A DNA stretch of 23,743 bases from Jimgerdemannia flammicorona (Eukaryota > Mucoromycota > Endogonomycetes > Endogonales > Endogonaceae): positions 1 through 23,743 of the forward strand of contig RBNI01001198.1 of the NCBI GenBank assembly GCA_003990745.1, given 5' to 3'. Of the stretch, positions 8,740 through 18,305 are shown one piece after another. Made by a program: the position numbers and the translations under genes. How positions within the stretch are numbered: the first letter of the stretch is position 1; every line of letters begins with the position of its first letter. Under the pieces are notes generated by a model. The model searched no databases, was not told where the DNA came from, and worked only from the letters and a program-made list of their open reading frames with translations.

Positions 8740-9090
8740 TTATATAGAGATATTAGAGGACAAAAAGCGAAAATCCTCATAGATACAGGAGCAGCTGTCT
8801 GTATCATTGCCAAATGATTCTTGGACACCCTCCAATAGCCCATTGATGGACCATCCAACCTCAGCATCATAGTAGCAGATGGAGCCCAAACTCAACTCCT
8901 TGGAGAAGTACGAAATATCACCATCTCTCTTGGACACATTCAGTTCTCCATCCCCAAAGCTGTTGTCACTGAAGCTGTCACCTATGACATGATTCTTGGC
9001 ACCAACTGGATGAAGGAAATGAATGCAGTTGTTGATATCAGCCAACAAGTACTCAAGTTTGATTACTGAGGCAAGAAGTATAGGGTTAAG
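8740..9090 (+). pseudogene. Outer element aspartic protease (retropepsin)
   Basis: Polyprotein-processing aspartic protease. The active-site motif reads KILIDTGAAVCIIA, with D-T-G at 8782-8790 intact. The C-terminal hallmark MILGTNWMKEMNA follows about 70 residues later. The frame is shared with upstream Gag and downstream dUTPase, so it is part of one Gag-Pro-Dut polyprotein. Internal TGA and TAG codons (for example after CIIAK and at 9067) inactivate this copy. Family assignment rests on the DTG box and on the ILG motif near the end, both in the spacing usual for LTR-retroelement proteases. Confidence 0.85.
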
Positions 9091-10074
9091 GTGACCAGCT
9101 ATGAGCAATCAAAAAAGAAGAAGAAGGTCACTATTCAGGAAGAGTATGCCAGTAGTGAAGAATCCACCACAGAAGAAGAGGAAGAATCCAAAGATGGAAA
9201 TGATCCCAGACTCAATCCCCAAATTAACCTGGTAGATAACAGACCAGAAGACAATGTGTGGGCCAAGAATACTATCCCTATCACCATTGGAGCCATTGCA
9301 GGAGAAATCAAAGGTTGCCCTATTTGTCTCAAGAGACACAAGTGTCCCAAGCATTCTTCCAAGATCATGGGAACAAGAAAATTGCCTGGCACAGCCTGCC
9401 CAGAGTGCAGAAGGAAGAAGAAGAAATGCAGATATGTTCCAGAAACACCTGCAACCAAAGCTGCAGAAGTACAAGTAATTTGGGGTCAAGAATCATCTGA
9501 GGAAGAAGAAACTTCTGACCAAGAAGTTTCTGAATAAGAAGCATCTAAAGAAGAAGAGGTTCTGGAACTCATTCTCTGGGATGACCCTCGCTGGACACTA
9601 CCTGAAGACAATGACCCTTGGAATACAGAAGAAGGACCCAGTATAATTACCATTATCCCCAAGAAAGAAACTCACCAAGAAAAGGCTTTTCAGCTAGGAA
9701 GATGTCCACACCAAATGATCTTCCACTCTCCCTGAGACTACTGCTATCAGTGTCACCTATTGGACCAACAAGAAAGGCAGAGACCCCAGAGACCAGAACC
9801 CCCAACTATACTTGTGCAGTCTACCATCTTTCAAGAAGTCACTACAAGGTTACAAAGTCACTTTAGGGGACAAGGCTTCTTCACCTGGACAGAAATATAC
9901 CCCTTATCTACCCTTCTTCCAACTTATGATTAAGATGGATACCGATTCCCAAGACAACAAGAGATAAATAGCTGGGAATATCATTTTTGAGTAATGGGAT
10001 ATTGCAACCATGGGAGATACCCTGACTGCTGAGACTGCAGACACCAGAAGATTCACCTCAGTCATGATGTTGCA
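9091..10074 (+). pseudogene. Outer ORF1 Cys/His-rich and acidic region between protease and dUTPase
   Basis: No known domain recognised. In the same frame as the protease and dUTPase there are three clusters of potential zinc ligands. Cluster A (about 9316-9432): GCPICLKRHKCPKH, then CPECRRKKKKC, i.e. C-X2-C-X5-C-X2-H ... C-X2-C-X6-C ending in a basic run. Cluster B (9703-9756): CPH...H, then CYQCH. Cluster C (10003-10065): C-X-H-X5-C-X2-C-X-H-X3-H-X2-H. Between them lie strongly acidic Ser/Glu stretches (EEYASSEESTTEEEEES; SSEEEETSDQEVSE). Stops at 9535, 9733, 9931, 9988 and 10030 are all transition-compatible. A nucleic-acid-binding accessory role is possible but purely inferred. Confidence 0.5.
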
Positions 10075-10830
10075 GTGCACACTTTGAAGAAAGGAGATAA
10101 CCAAAACCAGATCCGAAAAAGCCAGAAAAGCCAGACCAAGAAGTCAGAAAGAAGAATCCTCAAGATTTATGATTTGGAAGAAGACATCCTAGCTCTCATC
10201 AGGCATGCAACCCACCAAGGATGGGCAGAAGATGCTGCCAACTTCATGAAAGCCCTAGACCCTATAGGAAGAAGGAGAATCAACTACCTCCGAGACCCCT
10301 CTACTGGAGCCAGATGGCCACACCTCAACCTTAGAGCTTGGAGGCTTTCCACTAGTGGAGCTTCAGCCTTAGAGAAGCTTGAACTTAGCAAGGATATTGC
10401 CCAGTATGCCCTGCTGCACCCCAAGGCCAAATCCCCAACCAAAGCCCACCCAGAGGATGTAGGATATGATCTTCACAGCCTGGAGGATGAATCTATCAAG
10501 CCTGGAAAAACCTTTATGGTCAGAACTGGATTAGCCATGCAGCCACCCCAAGGAGCTTATATTCAACTGATCTCAAGGTCTGGACTTGCCAGACAAGAGA
10601 TAACAGTAGAAGGAGGAACCATTGACCCTGGATATATAGGCGAAATCAAAGTTATCCTACACAACAGTAGTGCAGAATGGCACCAAATCATTAGAGAACA
10701 GAAGATTGCCCAAGCAGTCTTCATGAAGGTCAAGACCCCACAGTTACAGGAAGTCTCTGAACTAACTGAAGGAACAAGACAAGCTAAGGAATTTGGAAGT
10801 TCAGATAGGAAGGAGGTACATCTCCTTCAA
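10075..10830 (+). pseudogene. dut: Outer element dUTPase domain, preceded by an unknown segment
   Basis: Trimeric-type dUTP pyrophosphatase, which hydrolyses dUTP to dUMP and lowers uracil incorporation during reverse transcription. All five family motifs are visible in order: 1, DVGYDLHS (about 10456); 2, SRSGLA (10573); 3, GGTIDPGYIGEI (10612) with the catalytic Asp and the substrate-binding Tyr present; 4, REQKIAQAVF (10693); 5, a recognisable but altered TRQAKEFGSSD (10776), where the family has an Arg-Gly...GFGST loop. About 120 residues before motif 1 (RRINYLRDPSTGARWPHLNL) are unassigned. It lies downstream of the protease and upstream of RT, unlike the inner element. This stretch is free of stops; the copy is called a pseudogene because the polyprotein is broken elsewhere. 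Confidence 0.9.
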
Positions 10831-11202
10831 GTCAATCACCTCAAGAGGAATGTTCCCCAGAAAGTATGCCGGCAACCAGTCAGACTATATAAGAATCTCA
10901 TCCTGGAGCCCAGAGAACAAACTACCTTCAAAATCTTTGTACCACCCAATCCCAGAAACCTTTTCTTTGAACCCAAGGAAGATATCCCACACCTGGATAT
11001 AGAGGGACACATATTCCCTAATAAGATGAACCCAGTACACTCTTGAGCAACCAACCAAAGTTGGGAAACCATCATCTTGCCAAAAGGAACTGTTATAGGA
11101 CATCTGGTACCATTTCTCAACCGAACTCATAGAGAAGTTTATGAACTAAACCTATCAGGAAATGGCAAAAGATTCCAGAAGAAAGGAAAGACCCCTCTAT
11201 GA
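10831..11202 (+). pseudogene. Outer ORF1 C-terminus, gypsy-type pre-RT barrel region
   Basis: Continues the dUTPase frame past one TGA (11044, from CGA by position). It contains LILEPREQTTFKIFVPPN, HIFPNKMNPVHS and ILPKGTVIGHLVPF. The last resembles the 'lpkGtviG-l-p' segment that lies between protease and RT in many gypsy-group polyproteins, thought to be a small beta-barrel. ORF1 ends at TGA 11200-11202, with TAG and TGA following soon after, so this looks like a true terminus rather than a decayed codon. Confidence 0.6.
11197..11202 (+). promoter_or_regulatory. ORF1/ORF2 stop-start overlap (CTATGA)
   Basis: The ATG of ORF2 (11199-11201, frame 3) overlaps the TGA of ORF1 (11200-11202, frame 1) within CTATGA. 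Frame 3 is open back to 11145, so a -1 frameshift in the 58-base overlap is an alternative. No classical X-XXY-YYZ slippery heptamer was found there. The same hexamer recurs at the ORF2/ORF3 junction. Confidence 0.55.
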
Positions 11203-12672
11203 CCCAGGAGATAGTGAAGCCTTCCACCAATATTGGAGAAGAATTGATATCCCAACAACAGCAACAACTAGTAGAACTTCTCAACAAATATCAAGATATC
11301 TTCACCACCAATTATGGCAACCTGCCATATAATCCATCATACCACCACAGCATAAATATAGGAAATGCAACACCCATCCAGCAGAAATCCTATAGAATAC
11401 CTCATTATCTAAAAACATTCAAAAAAGAGCATATCTAAGAACTCTTAGACAATGGAGTCATCTGACCCTCTACCAGCCCCTGGGCTAGCCCTATACTTAT
11501 TGTACCAAAGAAAGGAGGATGGAGACTCTATATGGATTACAGAAAACTCAATTCAGTCACCGAAAAGGATGCCTATTCTTTGCCCAGAATCAATGACCTC
11601 TTGGATCAGTTACAAGATGCCAGATACTTCAGTAGTATGGACCTCTTCACAGAATTCCATGAGATCTCCATGGACCCTAAGGACATTCAAAAGACAGCCT
11701 TCCTTGCTCTAGGAAAACTGTTTGAGTACCTCCGAATGCCCTTTGAACTTTGCAATACACCCCCCACCTTCCAGAGGATGATGAATTCAGTCTATGCCCC
11801 TTTGATCCACTATTGCCTAATTGTATACATGGATGATTCCAACATCTACTCAGCAAATTTCGAAGAACACCTGTACCACCTAGAGGAATTCTTCAAACTC
11901 ACCTGCAAGAACCACTTGAGACTGAATACAAAGAAATGCTACTTTGGAAAACAGAAACTTGAATTCCTTGGATTCATAGTTTCGAAAGAAGGAACCCATG
12001 CAGACTCAAAGAAAACCAAGAAGATCAACAATTGGCCAGTACCCAAAACCCTGAAGGAGACACTATCATTTCTGATGCTAGTATCCTACTACAGAAGGTT
12101 TATTAAGAACTTTGCTCAAATTGCTGCCCCAATCTGGATTCTTCTCAAGAAAGGAGTACCATTCAAATAGACAGAATCACAAGGAAAAGCCTTCAAAGAA
12201 CTCAAAAACTGCATGACTACAGCACCAATCCTTGTGCACCCCAATCTACAGAAGCCATTCATCTTGTATACAAATACTTCTAAAGATGGCCTTGGAGCAG
12301 TTCTAGTCCAAGAAGGACCTGATCAATAGCACCATATGATAGCTTATGCAAGCAGAGCTACCAATCAGCAGCAGATGAACTATAGTAGCACCAAACTGGA
12401 ATGCCTTGCAGTCATATGGGCAGTCACCCTGTTCAAGCATTACCTTATCAGAAAAAGGTTCACTCTGATCACAGACCATGCAGCCCTCAAATAGTTATTC
12501 AACCACAAGGAACCCACCAGAATCCTAGCCTGCTGGATCCTTATCCTTCAGGATTATAAAATCACCATCATCCACAAAGCAGGGAAAGCTCACAATAATG
12601 TTGATGTACTTTCCCGCCAGCCCCAATGAACCAGAAGAAGGATGTCTTGAGGAACTATACCCTAAAGGAAGC
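11199..12672 (+). pseudogene. pol: Outer ORF2, reverse transcriptase and RNase H
   Basis: Copies the element RNA into DNA. Frame 3 from the overlapping ATG. RT blocks: YRIPHYLKTFKKEHI; GWRLYMDYRKLNSVTEKDAY; SSMDLFTEF with its catalytic Asp; the catalytic box VYMDDSNIY with Y-M-D-D at 11826-11837 intact; and LEFLGFIVSKEG. RNase H follows: FILYTNTSKDGLGAVL, where the first catalytic Asp of the usual T-D-(A/S)-S box is Asn (12273-12275, a G-to-A change), then KLECLAVIWAV, LITDHAAL and HNNVDVLSRQP. Stops at 11436, 11463, 12168, 12327 and 12492 fit C-to-T or G-to-A changes. A one-base frameshift lies between 12615 and 12670, since the integrase after the insertion continues frame 2 of this end. 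The nested element interrupts the RNase H-integrase linker at 12677. Confidence 0.9.
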
Positions 12673-12677
12673 TCATC
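12673..12677. repeat. Target-site duplication (left), inner element
   Basis: TCATC immediately before the inner 5' LTR, pairing with TCCTC at 18711-18715 (four of five identical). Removing one copy with the element restores a continuous reading through KEAH into the integrase HHCC region. Confidence 0.65.
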
Positions 12678-13082
12678 TGTAATATTTTAATATAGTTTAT
12701 TTCTTTTCTTTGTTTTTCTTCAATATTCTATAACCTTCCAGTACTTTCTGAATGCTTAGAAATCCTTTCTTAGCACCAAGCATTAACTAGTACTTATTTA
12801 GCTAATCACTGAATATCCTGGAAACTTGTAGAACTTTATTTGTCATCATTTGTCATCTTTGCCAAGAACTTTCCTCTTGGCATTTTCCTTTGATTTCTCA
12901 GATCCTTCCAGATCCTTCTTTCAGATCTTATATAAATATCCCCTTTGTTCTTATGAATAAAGTCCCAGAATATTTTCTCCCAGAAATCCTTCAAGAACAC
13001 TTGAATTCTTAAGTATCTCTTCGAGCTACTTAAGAACCACCAGAACTAATCACTTCCTCATTTAAAAACTAGAACTGTTATA
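12678..13082 (+). repeat. 5' LTR of inner element (405 bp)
   Basis: Begins TGTAATATTTTAA; ends AACTGTTATA, where the 3' LTR has AACCGTTACA, so the original end was CA. Contains TATATAAATA at 12929-12938 and AATAAA at 12956-12961. By hand alignment it differs from the 3' LTR at 23 of 405 positions, all transitions, no indels. Confidence 0.95.
12929..12961 (+). promoter_or_regulatory. TATA box and AATAAA in inner 5' LTR
   Basis: TATATAAATA followed 17 bases later by AATAAA; the pair is repeated at 18557-18589 in the 3' LTR. The polyadenylation word therefore lies close to the expected transcription start. Confidence 0.5.
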
Positions 13083-13084
13083 CT

Positions 13085-13096
13085 TGATAGCAGCAG
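13085..13096 (+). promoter_or_regulatory. Possible primer-binding site of inner element (initiator-Met-like)
   Basis: TGATAGCAGCAG (within CTTGATAGCAGCAG just after the LTR) resembles the TGGTAGC... start of initiator-Met tRNA primer sites used by many fungal Ty3/gypsy elements, if TGA derives from TGG. A self-priming mechanism as in Tf1 is an alternative that I could not test. Confidence 0.35.
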
Positions 13097-13111
13097 TTAA
13101 GTTACACCTAG

Positions 13112-14180
13112 CCTTATCAAGACATCTCTCAAGATATCAGTCACAATACTATAGAGGACAATGGGTGGAACCCTTCATACAGTACCTACAGTCCAGGCAA
13201 TATCTCATACAATCAGCAAGAAGAAGAGGAACAGCAAAATTCTACTCAGTCAAATGGGGCCATCGAGAGTCTTTTGCAGACTGCATTAGCTCAGATTGCT
13301 CAACTTCAAGAACATATAGAAAGAAAGGAAAGCAAGGCCTCTGCTTATACTTCCATATCTCCACTGATATCAATACATCTGACAGCAGTCACTATCAAGC
13401 CTCAGAAGCCCAACACCTTTGATGGTCAAAGAGGAGGACTATCTACCAACACCTGGCTTTTCCAATTGGAGCAATATAGAGAACTGACCAATTTGGAAGA
13501 AGCAACACTAGTCCAATTTGCCACCACACTCCTCTGAGAGAATGCTGCAATCTGGTAGTGAAATCATATCCAGAATACCAGATTCTCTGACTGAATCAAG
13601 ACCTGGGGTGAACTCTCTGATACCATTCAAGGCTAATTCAAACCAGTCAACAGCACTAAGGCCGCGCAAGACCATCTGGCAAATGTCAAACAACTCAAGT
13701 CTGTGCAAGTATACAATGCATAATTCCTATCAATCCTGCTAAAATTACCACATATCACTGAAGACGAGAAGGTCGACAAGTACATCTGAGGCCTAAAAGG
13801 TCAAACCCAAGTTCGTGTCGAACTAGAAGAACCCAAGGATTTAGATACAGTAATGAAAATTGCTGATAGGTTTGATGTCATCACCTATGGTCACCGCTTT
13901 GAACAGAAGAGACTACCTTTCAACAACAACAACAACTACAGAAGGGAGGAACCCAAAGTCAGAACTGTTGGACCTGCCCCCATGGACCTAGACACTATCG
14001 ACAAGAGCAAGAAAGGCAAGCTTACATCCGAAGAAAAGGAGTGTCTCAAGAAGGCTGGAGCCTGCTTCTTTTGCTGTCAGCCTGATCACATTGCAACTAA
14101 ATGTCCCAAGAAAACTGCCAAACCAAAGAGGATCCTGGTCCTGTCCAAAGACACTCAAGGTCAATCAGTTGAATAAGAAG
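13112..14180 (+). pseudogene. gag: Inner element Gag with CCHC zinc knuckle
   Basis: Frame 2 from just after a TAG at 13109; no in-frame ATG remains at the front. N-terminal Gln/Glu/Ser-rich stretch (NQQEEEEQQNSTQSNGAIES), then a short coiled segment (LAQIAQLQEHIERKE). The capsid core follows: PKPNTFDGQRGG, TNTWLFQLEQYREL and ATTLL-stop-ENAAIW, the pattern of fungal chromovirus Gag ('F-G ... WL-qle-Y ... lrg-A-WW'). Next come DTVMKIADRFD, a basic linker and PMDLDTI. The zinc knuckle near 14068-14110 is C-F-F-C-X4-H-X4-C, with a second Cys where Arg is usual (TGT from CGT). Stops at 13535, 13556, 13559, 13592, 13787 and 14174 are all explained by CGA, CAA or TGG codons altered by transitions. 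Confidence 0.85.
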
Positions 14181-14605
14181 TCATACTCAATTTCATATGA
14201 GTCAACCCCAAGGCCCAGATCTCTCAAGCATAGTCAGAAGGAGCCATTGGTTTGGACCTTCAAGTAGTACAACAAGTCACTATTCCAGTACATGAGAGAA
14301 GGCTCATTCCAACTGGCCTTTCAGTCAAAATTCCTAAGGAACATTATGTAAGAATTGCACTAAGATCTGGCCTCAGCTTCAAGCACTCATTGAATGTTGG
14401 TGCTGGAGTCATTGACCCTGACTTCTGAGGTGAAATGCAAGTCCTGCTAGTCAACCACAAGAACCAACCATATACTATCAATGAAGGTGACAGAATTGCA
14501 CAGCTCATTCTGGAGTGAGCCACTCTACCAGTCATCAAAGAAGTCACCAAGCTGTCTTCAACCAAGTGAGATCAGAAAGGCTTTAGCAACACTGACAAAG
14601 TTGCA
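14181..14605 (+). pseudogene. dut: Inner element dUTPase domain between Gag and protease
   Basis: dUTP pyrophosphatase module in the same frame as Gag and Pol. Five motifs in order: 1, GAIGLDLQV at 14240; 2, LRSGLS at 14360; 3, GAGVIDPDF then TGA then GEM at 14402-14434, with the catalytic Asp kept and the Arg that normally follows the aromatic lost to CGA-to-TGA; 4, EGDRIAQLIL at 14483; 5, TGA-DQKGFSNTD at 14567-14596, the C-terminal phosphate loop with its Phe. Length and motif spacing fit a full-length single-domain dUTPase. The order NC-DUT-PR is that of betaretroviruses, and differs from the outer element, where the domain follows the protease. Stops at 14198, 14231, 14426, 14516 and 14567 fit C-to-T changes. 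Confidence 0.88.
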
Positions 14606-15040
14606 AGCATAGCCAAAAACCGAGCCAATTCAATACTCATTTTCAAAGGTCTAGTCAAGGGACAAGAACTAGATGTTCTCATAGACAGTAGGGCTGTTGG
14701 AAACTTCATCAACAAGAATCTCATTGACAAGCTCAAGATTCTTACCAAACCAGCCGGCAAGAATGGTGGAGTTGTCACTACAGATGGCACCATCTTACCA
14801 ATTGACTCAATTGCCACTAAACTTCCCCTCAAGATCCAGAAGTACTGGGAATGTTTAGATTTCGAGGTAGCACCACTAGGAGACCATGACCTGATTCTAG
14901 GCAAACTCTGGCTTACATGGCACAACCCTCAGATTGATTGAACCAAGAATGAAGTCACCTTAATTCAGGATGGAGCCAATATTACCATCAAGCCAGACAA
15001 GACTCAGACAAGAACCCCAATTGCTACTCTTTCAGCAATT
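14606..15040 (+). pseudogene. Inner element aspartic protease, active site altered
   Basis: Retropepsin-type protease. LVKGQELDVLIDSRAVGNFI carries the active site as D-S-R (14684-14692) where D-S-G or D-T-G is required; AGG can arise from GGG by one G-to-A change. VVTTDGTILPIDSI and LGDHDLILGKLWLTWHNPQID follow, the latter containing the conserved ILG-x-x-WL segment. A TGA at 14940 sits where Trp is usual. The loss of the catalytic Gly alone would be expected to abolish activity. Assignment is firm from the D-S-x-A and ILGKLWL motifs and from position between dUTPase and RT. Confidence 0.85.
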
Positions 15041-16078
15041 CAGTTCAAGAAGGCCCTCAAGAAAGCTACCTGTGCCTTTGTGGCACTGATCCAACCAAAG
15101 AAAGAAGACAAGAAGCTATCAATTAGTGAAAGCATTAAGTTACTACTGAACAAGTACAAGGATGTCTTCCCAGATAAACTACCTGGTCTACTACCTTCAA
15201 GAGACCATGACCACAAAATCAAGTTAGTACCTGATGCAGCTATACCTAAGAAGAAAATGTACTGCATATCTCTACTTGAAATTGAAGCAGTCAAGAAGGA
15301 ACTCAATGAACTCATTGAGCGAGGAGCCATTCAGCCAAGCAAGTCACCCTTTGGTTCCTCAGTCCTATTTGTCAAGAAAAAGGATGATACTCTGCGAATG
15401 TGCATAGACTACCAAGCACTCAACAAGATCACAGTCAAGAACCACTACCCACTACCACTCATAGATCAAATCTTTGATGCCCTCAAGAATGCAAAGTACT
15501 TCACCAAGATTGATCTCACCTCTGGGTATCACCAAATTCGAATCAAGCCAGAAGACATATCCAAGACTGCCTTCATGACACTCTTTGGACTCTATGAATT
15601 TCTAGTCATGGCCTTTGGTCTCACCAATGCACCAGCAACCTTTCAAGATCTCATGCAAACTGTCTTCAAGGATCAGCTCTATATCTTTGTACTTGTATAC
15701 ATTGATGACATTCTGATCTTCAGTAGCACTGAAGAAGAACACCTCAAGTATATTGAACAAGTCCTCAAGATCCTCTGTGAGAACAAGCTCTACGCAAAGC
15801 TCAAGAAATATGAATTTTTTAAGGATCAAGTTGAATACCTTGGACACATTATATCAGCCAAAGGAATTCAAGTAGACCCAAGGAAAATACAAGCCATTGA
15901 ACAGTGGCCTGTACCAGCAAACCTCACTGAACTCAGGTCCTTCCTTGGTCTGGCCAGATACTACTGTCAATTTGTCAAGAACTTCTCTGGCATTGCAGAA
16001 TCTTTGACAAACCACCTGCAAAAGGAACCCAACTCTGACCTCTATATCCCCTACATTTGGGATGCTTTCTGTCAATAA
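15041..16078 (+). pseudogene. pol: Inner element reverse transcriptase
   Basis: The longest uninterrupted part of the inner polyprotein: 333 codons without a stop before TAA at 16076 (a CAA position). Blocks in order: [20 protein letters not shown], the gypsy RT lead-in; [46 protein letters not shown] with the first catalytic Asp; [13 protein letters not shown]; and [12 protein letters not shown], with Y-I-D-D at 15698-15709 intact. Then [13 protein letters not shown] and [21 protein letters not shown], the thumb/connection that leads into RNase H. All catalytic residues visible are preserved, so the RT core is the best preserved module in the window. Confidence 0.95.
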
Positions 16079-16560
16079 GCTTTTCAAGAACTCAAGAACC
16101 ACCTGACCCATGCACCTGTCCTGAGAAACATGGATCCAAACTTAAAGTTCACAGTCACTATAGATGCATCTAACTTTGCCATTAGTGCAGTCATTTCCCA
16201 AGATGATGGTCAAGGACACTGACCTATTGCCTTTGAGTCAAGAAAATTGTCCCCAGTGGAACAAAAGCTGGCTACCCACAAAAAGGAACTCCTGGCAATC
16301 ATACATGCCCTCAAGACCTGGTGACACTATCTAGAAGGAGTTGAGTTCGATGTGATCACCGATCACAGGTCCCTTCAGTACATCAACACTCAACCAACCC
16401 TTTCTCACCAACAAGCCAAGTGGAGCCAACTACTTCAGACCTTCACCCCAAACATCATCTACAAGCCTGGCAAAACTCTAGTTGTACCAGATGCACTTTC
16501 AAGGAGACCTGACCTTGCCACAATTTTACAAGTCACTGTGGCACCTGAATTCCTCAATCA
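16079..16560 (+). pseudogene. pol: Inner element RNase H
   Basis: Degrades the RNA strand of the RNA-DNA hybrid. Frame 2 after the 16076 TAA: KFTVTIDASNFAISAVI with the first catalytic Asp, KKELLAIIHALKTW with the Glu, FDVITDHRSLQYI with the second Asp, then IIYKPGKTLVVPDALSRRPD with the final Asp of the D-A-L-S-R box. Two TGA codons (16220 after GH, 16322 after KTW) stand where related polyproteins have Arg. Confidence 0.9.
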
Positions 16561-17790
16561 GATCAAGAAGGCTTATGAACAAGACTCTCTGGTTCTACAA
16601 AGGAATACCAAAGAATTCAAGGAAAAGTACACCATCAAGGACAACCTTGTATACTATCAAGACAAAGTATATATTCCTGCCAACCCTGAACTACAGTACA
16701 AGATTCTTCATGAACACTATAACTCCCTACTAGCCAGTCACCTTAGAACTGAGAAGACCATTAAGAATATTCAATGAGACTACTACTGGCCAAACATGCT
16801 CAAGGAAATCAAGGAGTATATCCAAAGCTGCAATCTTTGCCAAAGAAACAAGTCAAGCAACCAAGCACCTGCCAGTCTTCTACAACTCTTGTCAATTCTA
16901 ACCAAGAAATTCGAACAAGTCACAATGGACTTCATTGTGCAACTCCCACAAACCAAAACAGGCTATGATGCTATTGTTGTGTTTGTGGACCGTCTCACTA
17001 AGATTACAATCACCAAGCCAACCACAACTAATGCCACTGCTCCAGAAATTGCAAGAATCTTCTTCAAGACTGTCTTCTACCATTATGGACTTCCCTAAGT
17101 AATTATCAGCGACTACAATCCCAAGTTCACAAGTCATTTCTAGCAAGCACTCTTTAAGACCCTTGGAACCCAAATTGCTATGTCCACTGCCTTCCATTCT
17201 CAAACTGATGGACAGACAGAGTGAATGAATAGAACACTTGAACAAATGCTCAGAAACTATGTATCTTATGAGCAAGATGATTGGGACCACTATCTGATCT
17301 ATGCTGAGTTTGCCTACAACAATACCAACCAATCATTAACTGGCCTTTTCCCATTTTAGCTACTTCATGGTCAAAACCCCGAGACCCCTGCAAGCCTAGT
17401 CCAATTCCAGCAATCCAGTCATACACAAGTTCCCACAGCCCAGAACCTTATCGACAAAATGGATTCCCTTCTCAAGATCGCTACTATGAACCTGCAAAAG
17501 GCTCAGTAACATCAAGCTAAGTATGTAGATAAGAAGTGGTGAGATGTTATATACAACATTGGTGATATGGTTCTACTCAAAGCTGACAACATCAAGGCTC
17601 AATCTCAAGTCAACCACCAGTCAGCCAAATTCCAGCCTAAGTATCTTGGACCCTTTGAGATTACTGAGCAAGTCTCCACCTGGTCTTACCATCTCAACTT
17701 GCCAACAACCATGTGTATACACCCTATATTTCATGTGTCACAACTCAAGGCCTGGAACCAGTCACCCCCATACTCTGGCTGAATTCCGAC
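16561..17790 (+). pseudogene. pol: Inner element integrase
   Basis: Inserts the cDNA. An HHCC zinc-binding N-terminus reads LHEHYNSLLASHLRTEKT ... CNLCQRNKSS. The catalytic core has all three acidic residues: Asp in VTMDFIVQLP (16928), Asp in VIISDYNPKFTSHF (17111) and Glu in TDGQTE (17219). The last two are separated by 35 residues, the canonical D,D-35-E spacing. The C-terminal GPF/Y module is KYLGPFEITEQV ... IFHVSQLKAWN. In-frame stops at 16775, 17096, 17141, 17222, 17357, 17507, 17540 and 17780 fall at positions normally Arg, Gln or Trp. Confidence 0.93.
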
Positions 17791-17992
17791 ACTATCAGCA
17801 CCAGTCATAGTTGAAGACCACATCAAGTATGAAGTTGAGAAAATCTTAGACAAGCGAGTCCGATACTGTTGCACAGAATACCTAGTCAAGTGGATGGGTT
17901 ACCCTGAATATGATACTACCTGGAAACCTGCCACCAATCTCAAGAACTCCCAAGACCTCATCCAAGAGTTTGAGCAAAAAGGAACTCATTGA
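17791..17992 (+). pseudogene. Chromodomain at the inner polyprotein C-terminus
   Basis: [34 protein letters not shown] and [12 protein letters not shown] match the chromodomain fold of chromoviral integrases, with aromatic positions at Tyr (start), Trp of VKW, and Trp of TTW. In related elements this domain directs insertion to heterochromatin by reading methylated histone H3. The frame ends at TGA 17990-17992; a TAG follows at 18014, so either could be the original end. Confidence 0.9.
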
Positions 17993-18292
17993 CTGCCCGT
18001 GAGGTTCTCTCCTTAGATAGTAGATGACCTACTGTGCTGATCAGGCACATTATGCATTGGGGCTCTCTAAGGGATATAGCATCAGAAACAAGAGATATAG
18101 GAGAACCCTATAAATCCTGCAATCAACGAGATTCGAACCAGTTCTCATCTGATCAAGATGATACTTTGGCCCTCACCTTATACAAGGATGGCCAATTCTT
18201 GTCAATGAGTCAATACATTTAATTTGAAGTTTCTTTTAGTCTTATTGTTTATTATGTGTAACTTTGAGAATTCAATGAGGATGTTAATTCTT
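17993..18292 (+). other. Inner element 3' untranslated stretch
   Basis: Three hundred bases between the chromodomain stop and the polypurine tract. It holds no coding frame I can support. A word at 18128-18139 reads GGTTCGAATCTC on the minus strand, like a tRNA T-arm or RNA polymerase III B box, but no tRNA could be folded around it. Confidence 0.6.
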
Positions 18293-18305
18293 AAGAAGGG
18301 GGAGA
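18293..18305 (+). promoter_or_regulatory. Polypurine tract of inner element
   Basis: AAGAAGGGGGAGA abuts the 3' LTR; expected primer site for plus-strand DNA synthesis. Confidence 0.9.

Noticed and set aside
9109..9489. Long minus-strand frames opposite the Cys-rich region
   Set aside because: The antisense of GAA/GAG-rich acidic coding DNA gives Ser/Phe-rich open frames; the plus strand has zinc-ligand patterns and frame continuity with protease and dUTPase.
11145..11202. Programmed -1 frameshift site between ORF1 and ORF2 of the outer element
   Set aside because: The frames overlap suitably, but no X-XXY-YYZ heptamer in the ORF1 frame was found; stop-restart at ATGA is the simpler reading. 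It cannot be excluded without intact copies.
18105..18205. tRNA gene on the minus strand (GGTTCGAATCTC, T-arm-like)
   Set aside because: The T-stem has a mismatch, and no acceptor, D-arm or anticodon arm could be paired around it.
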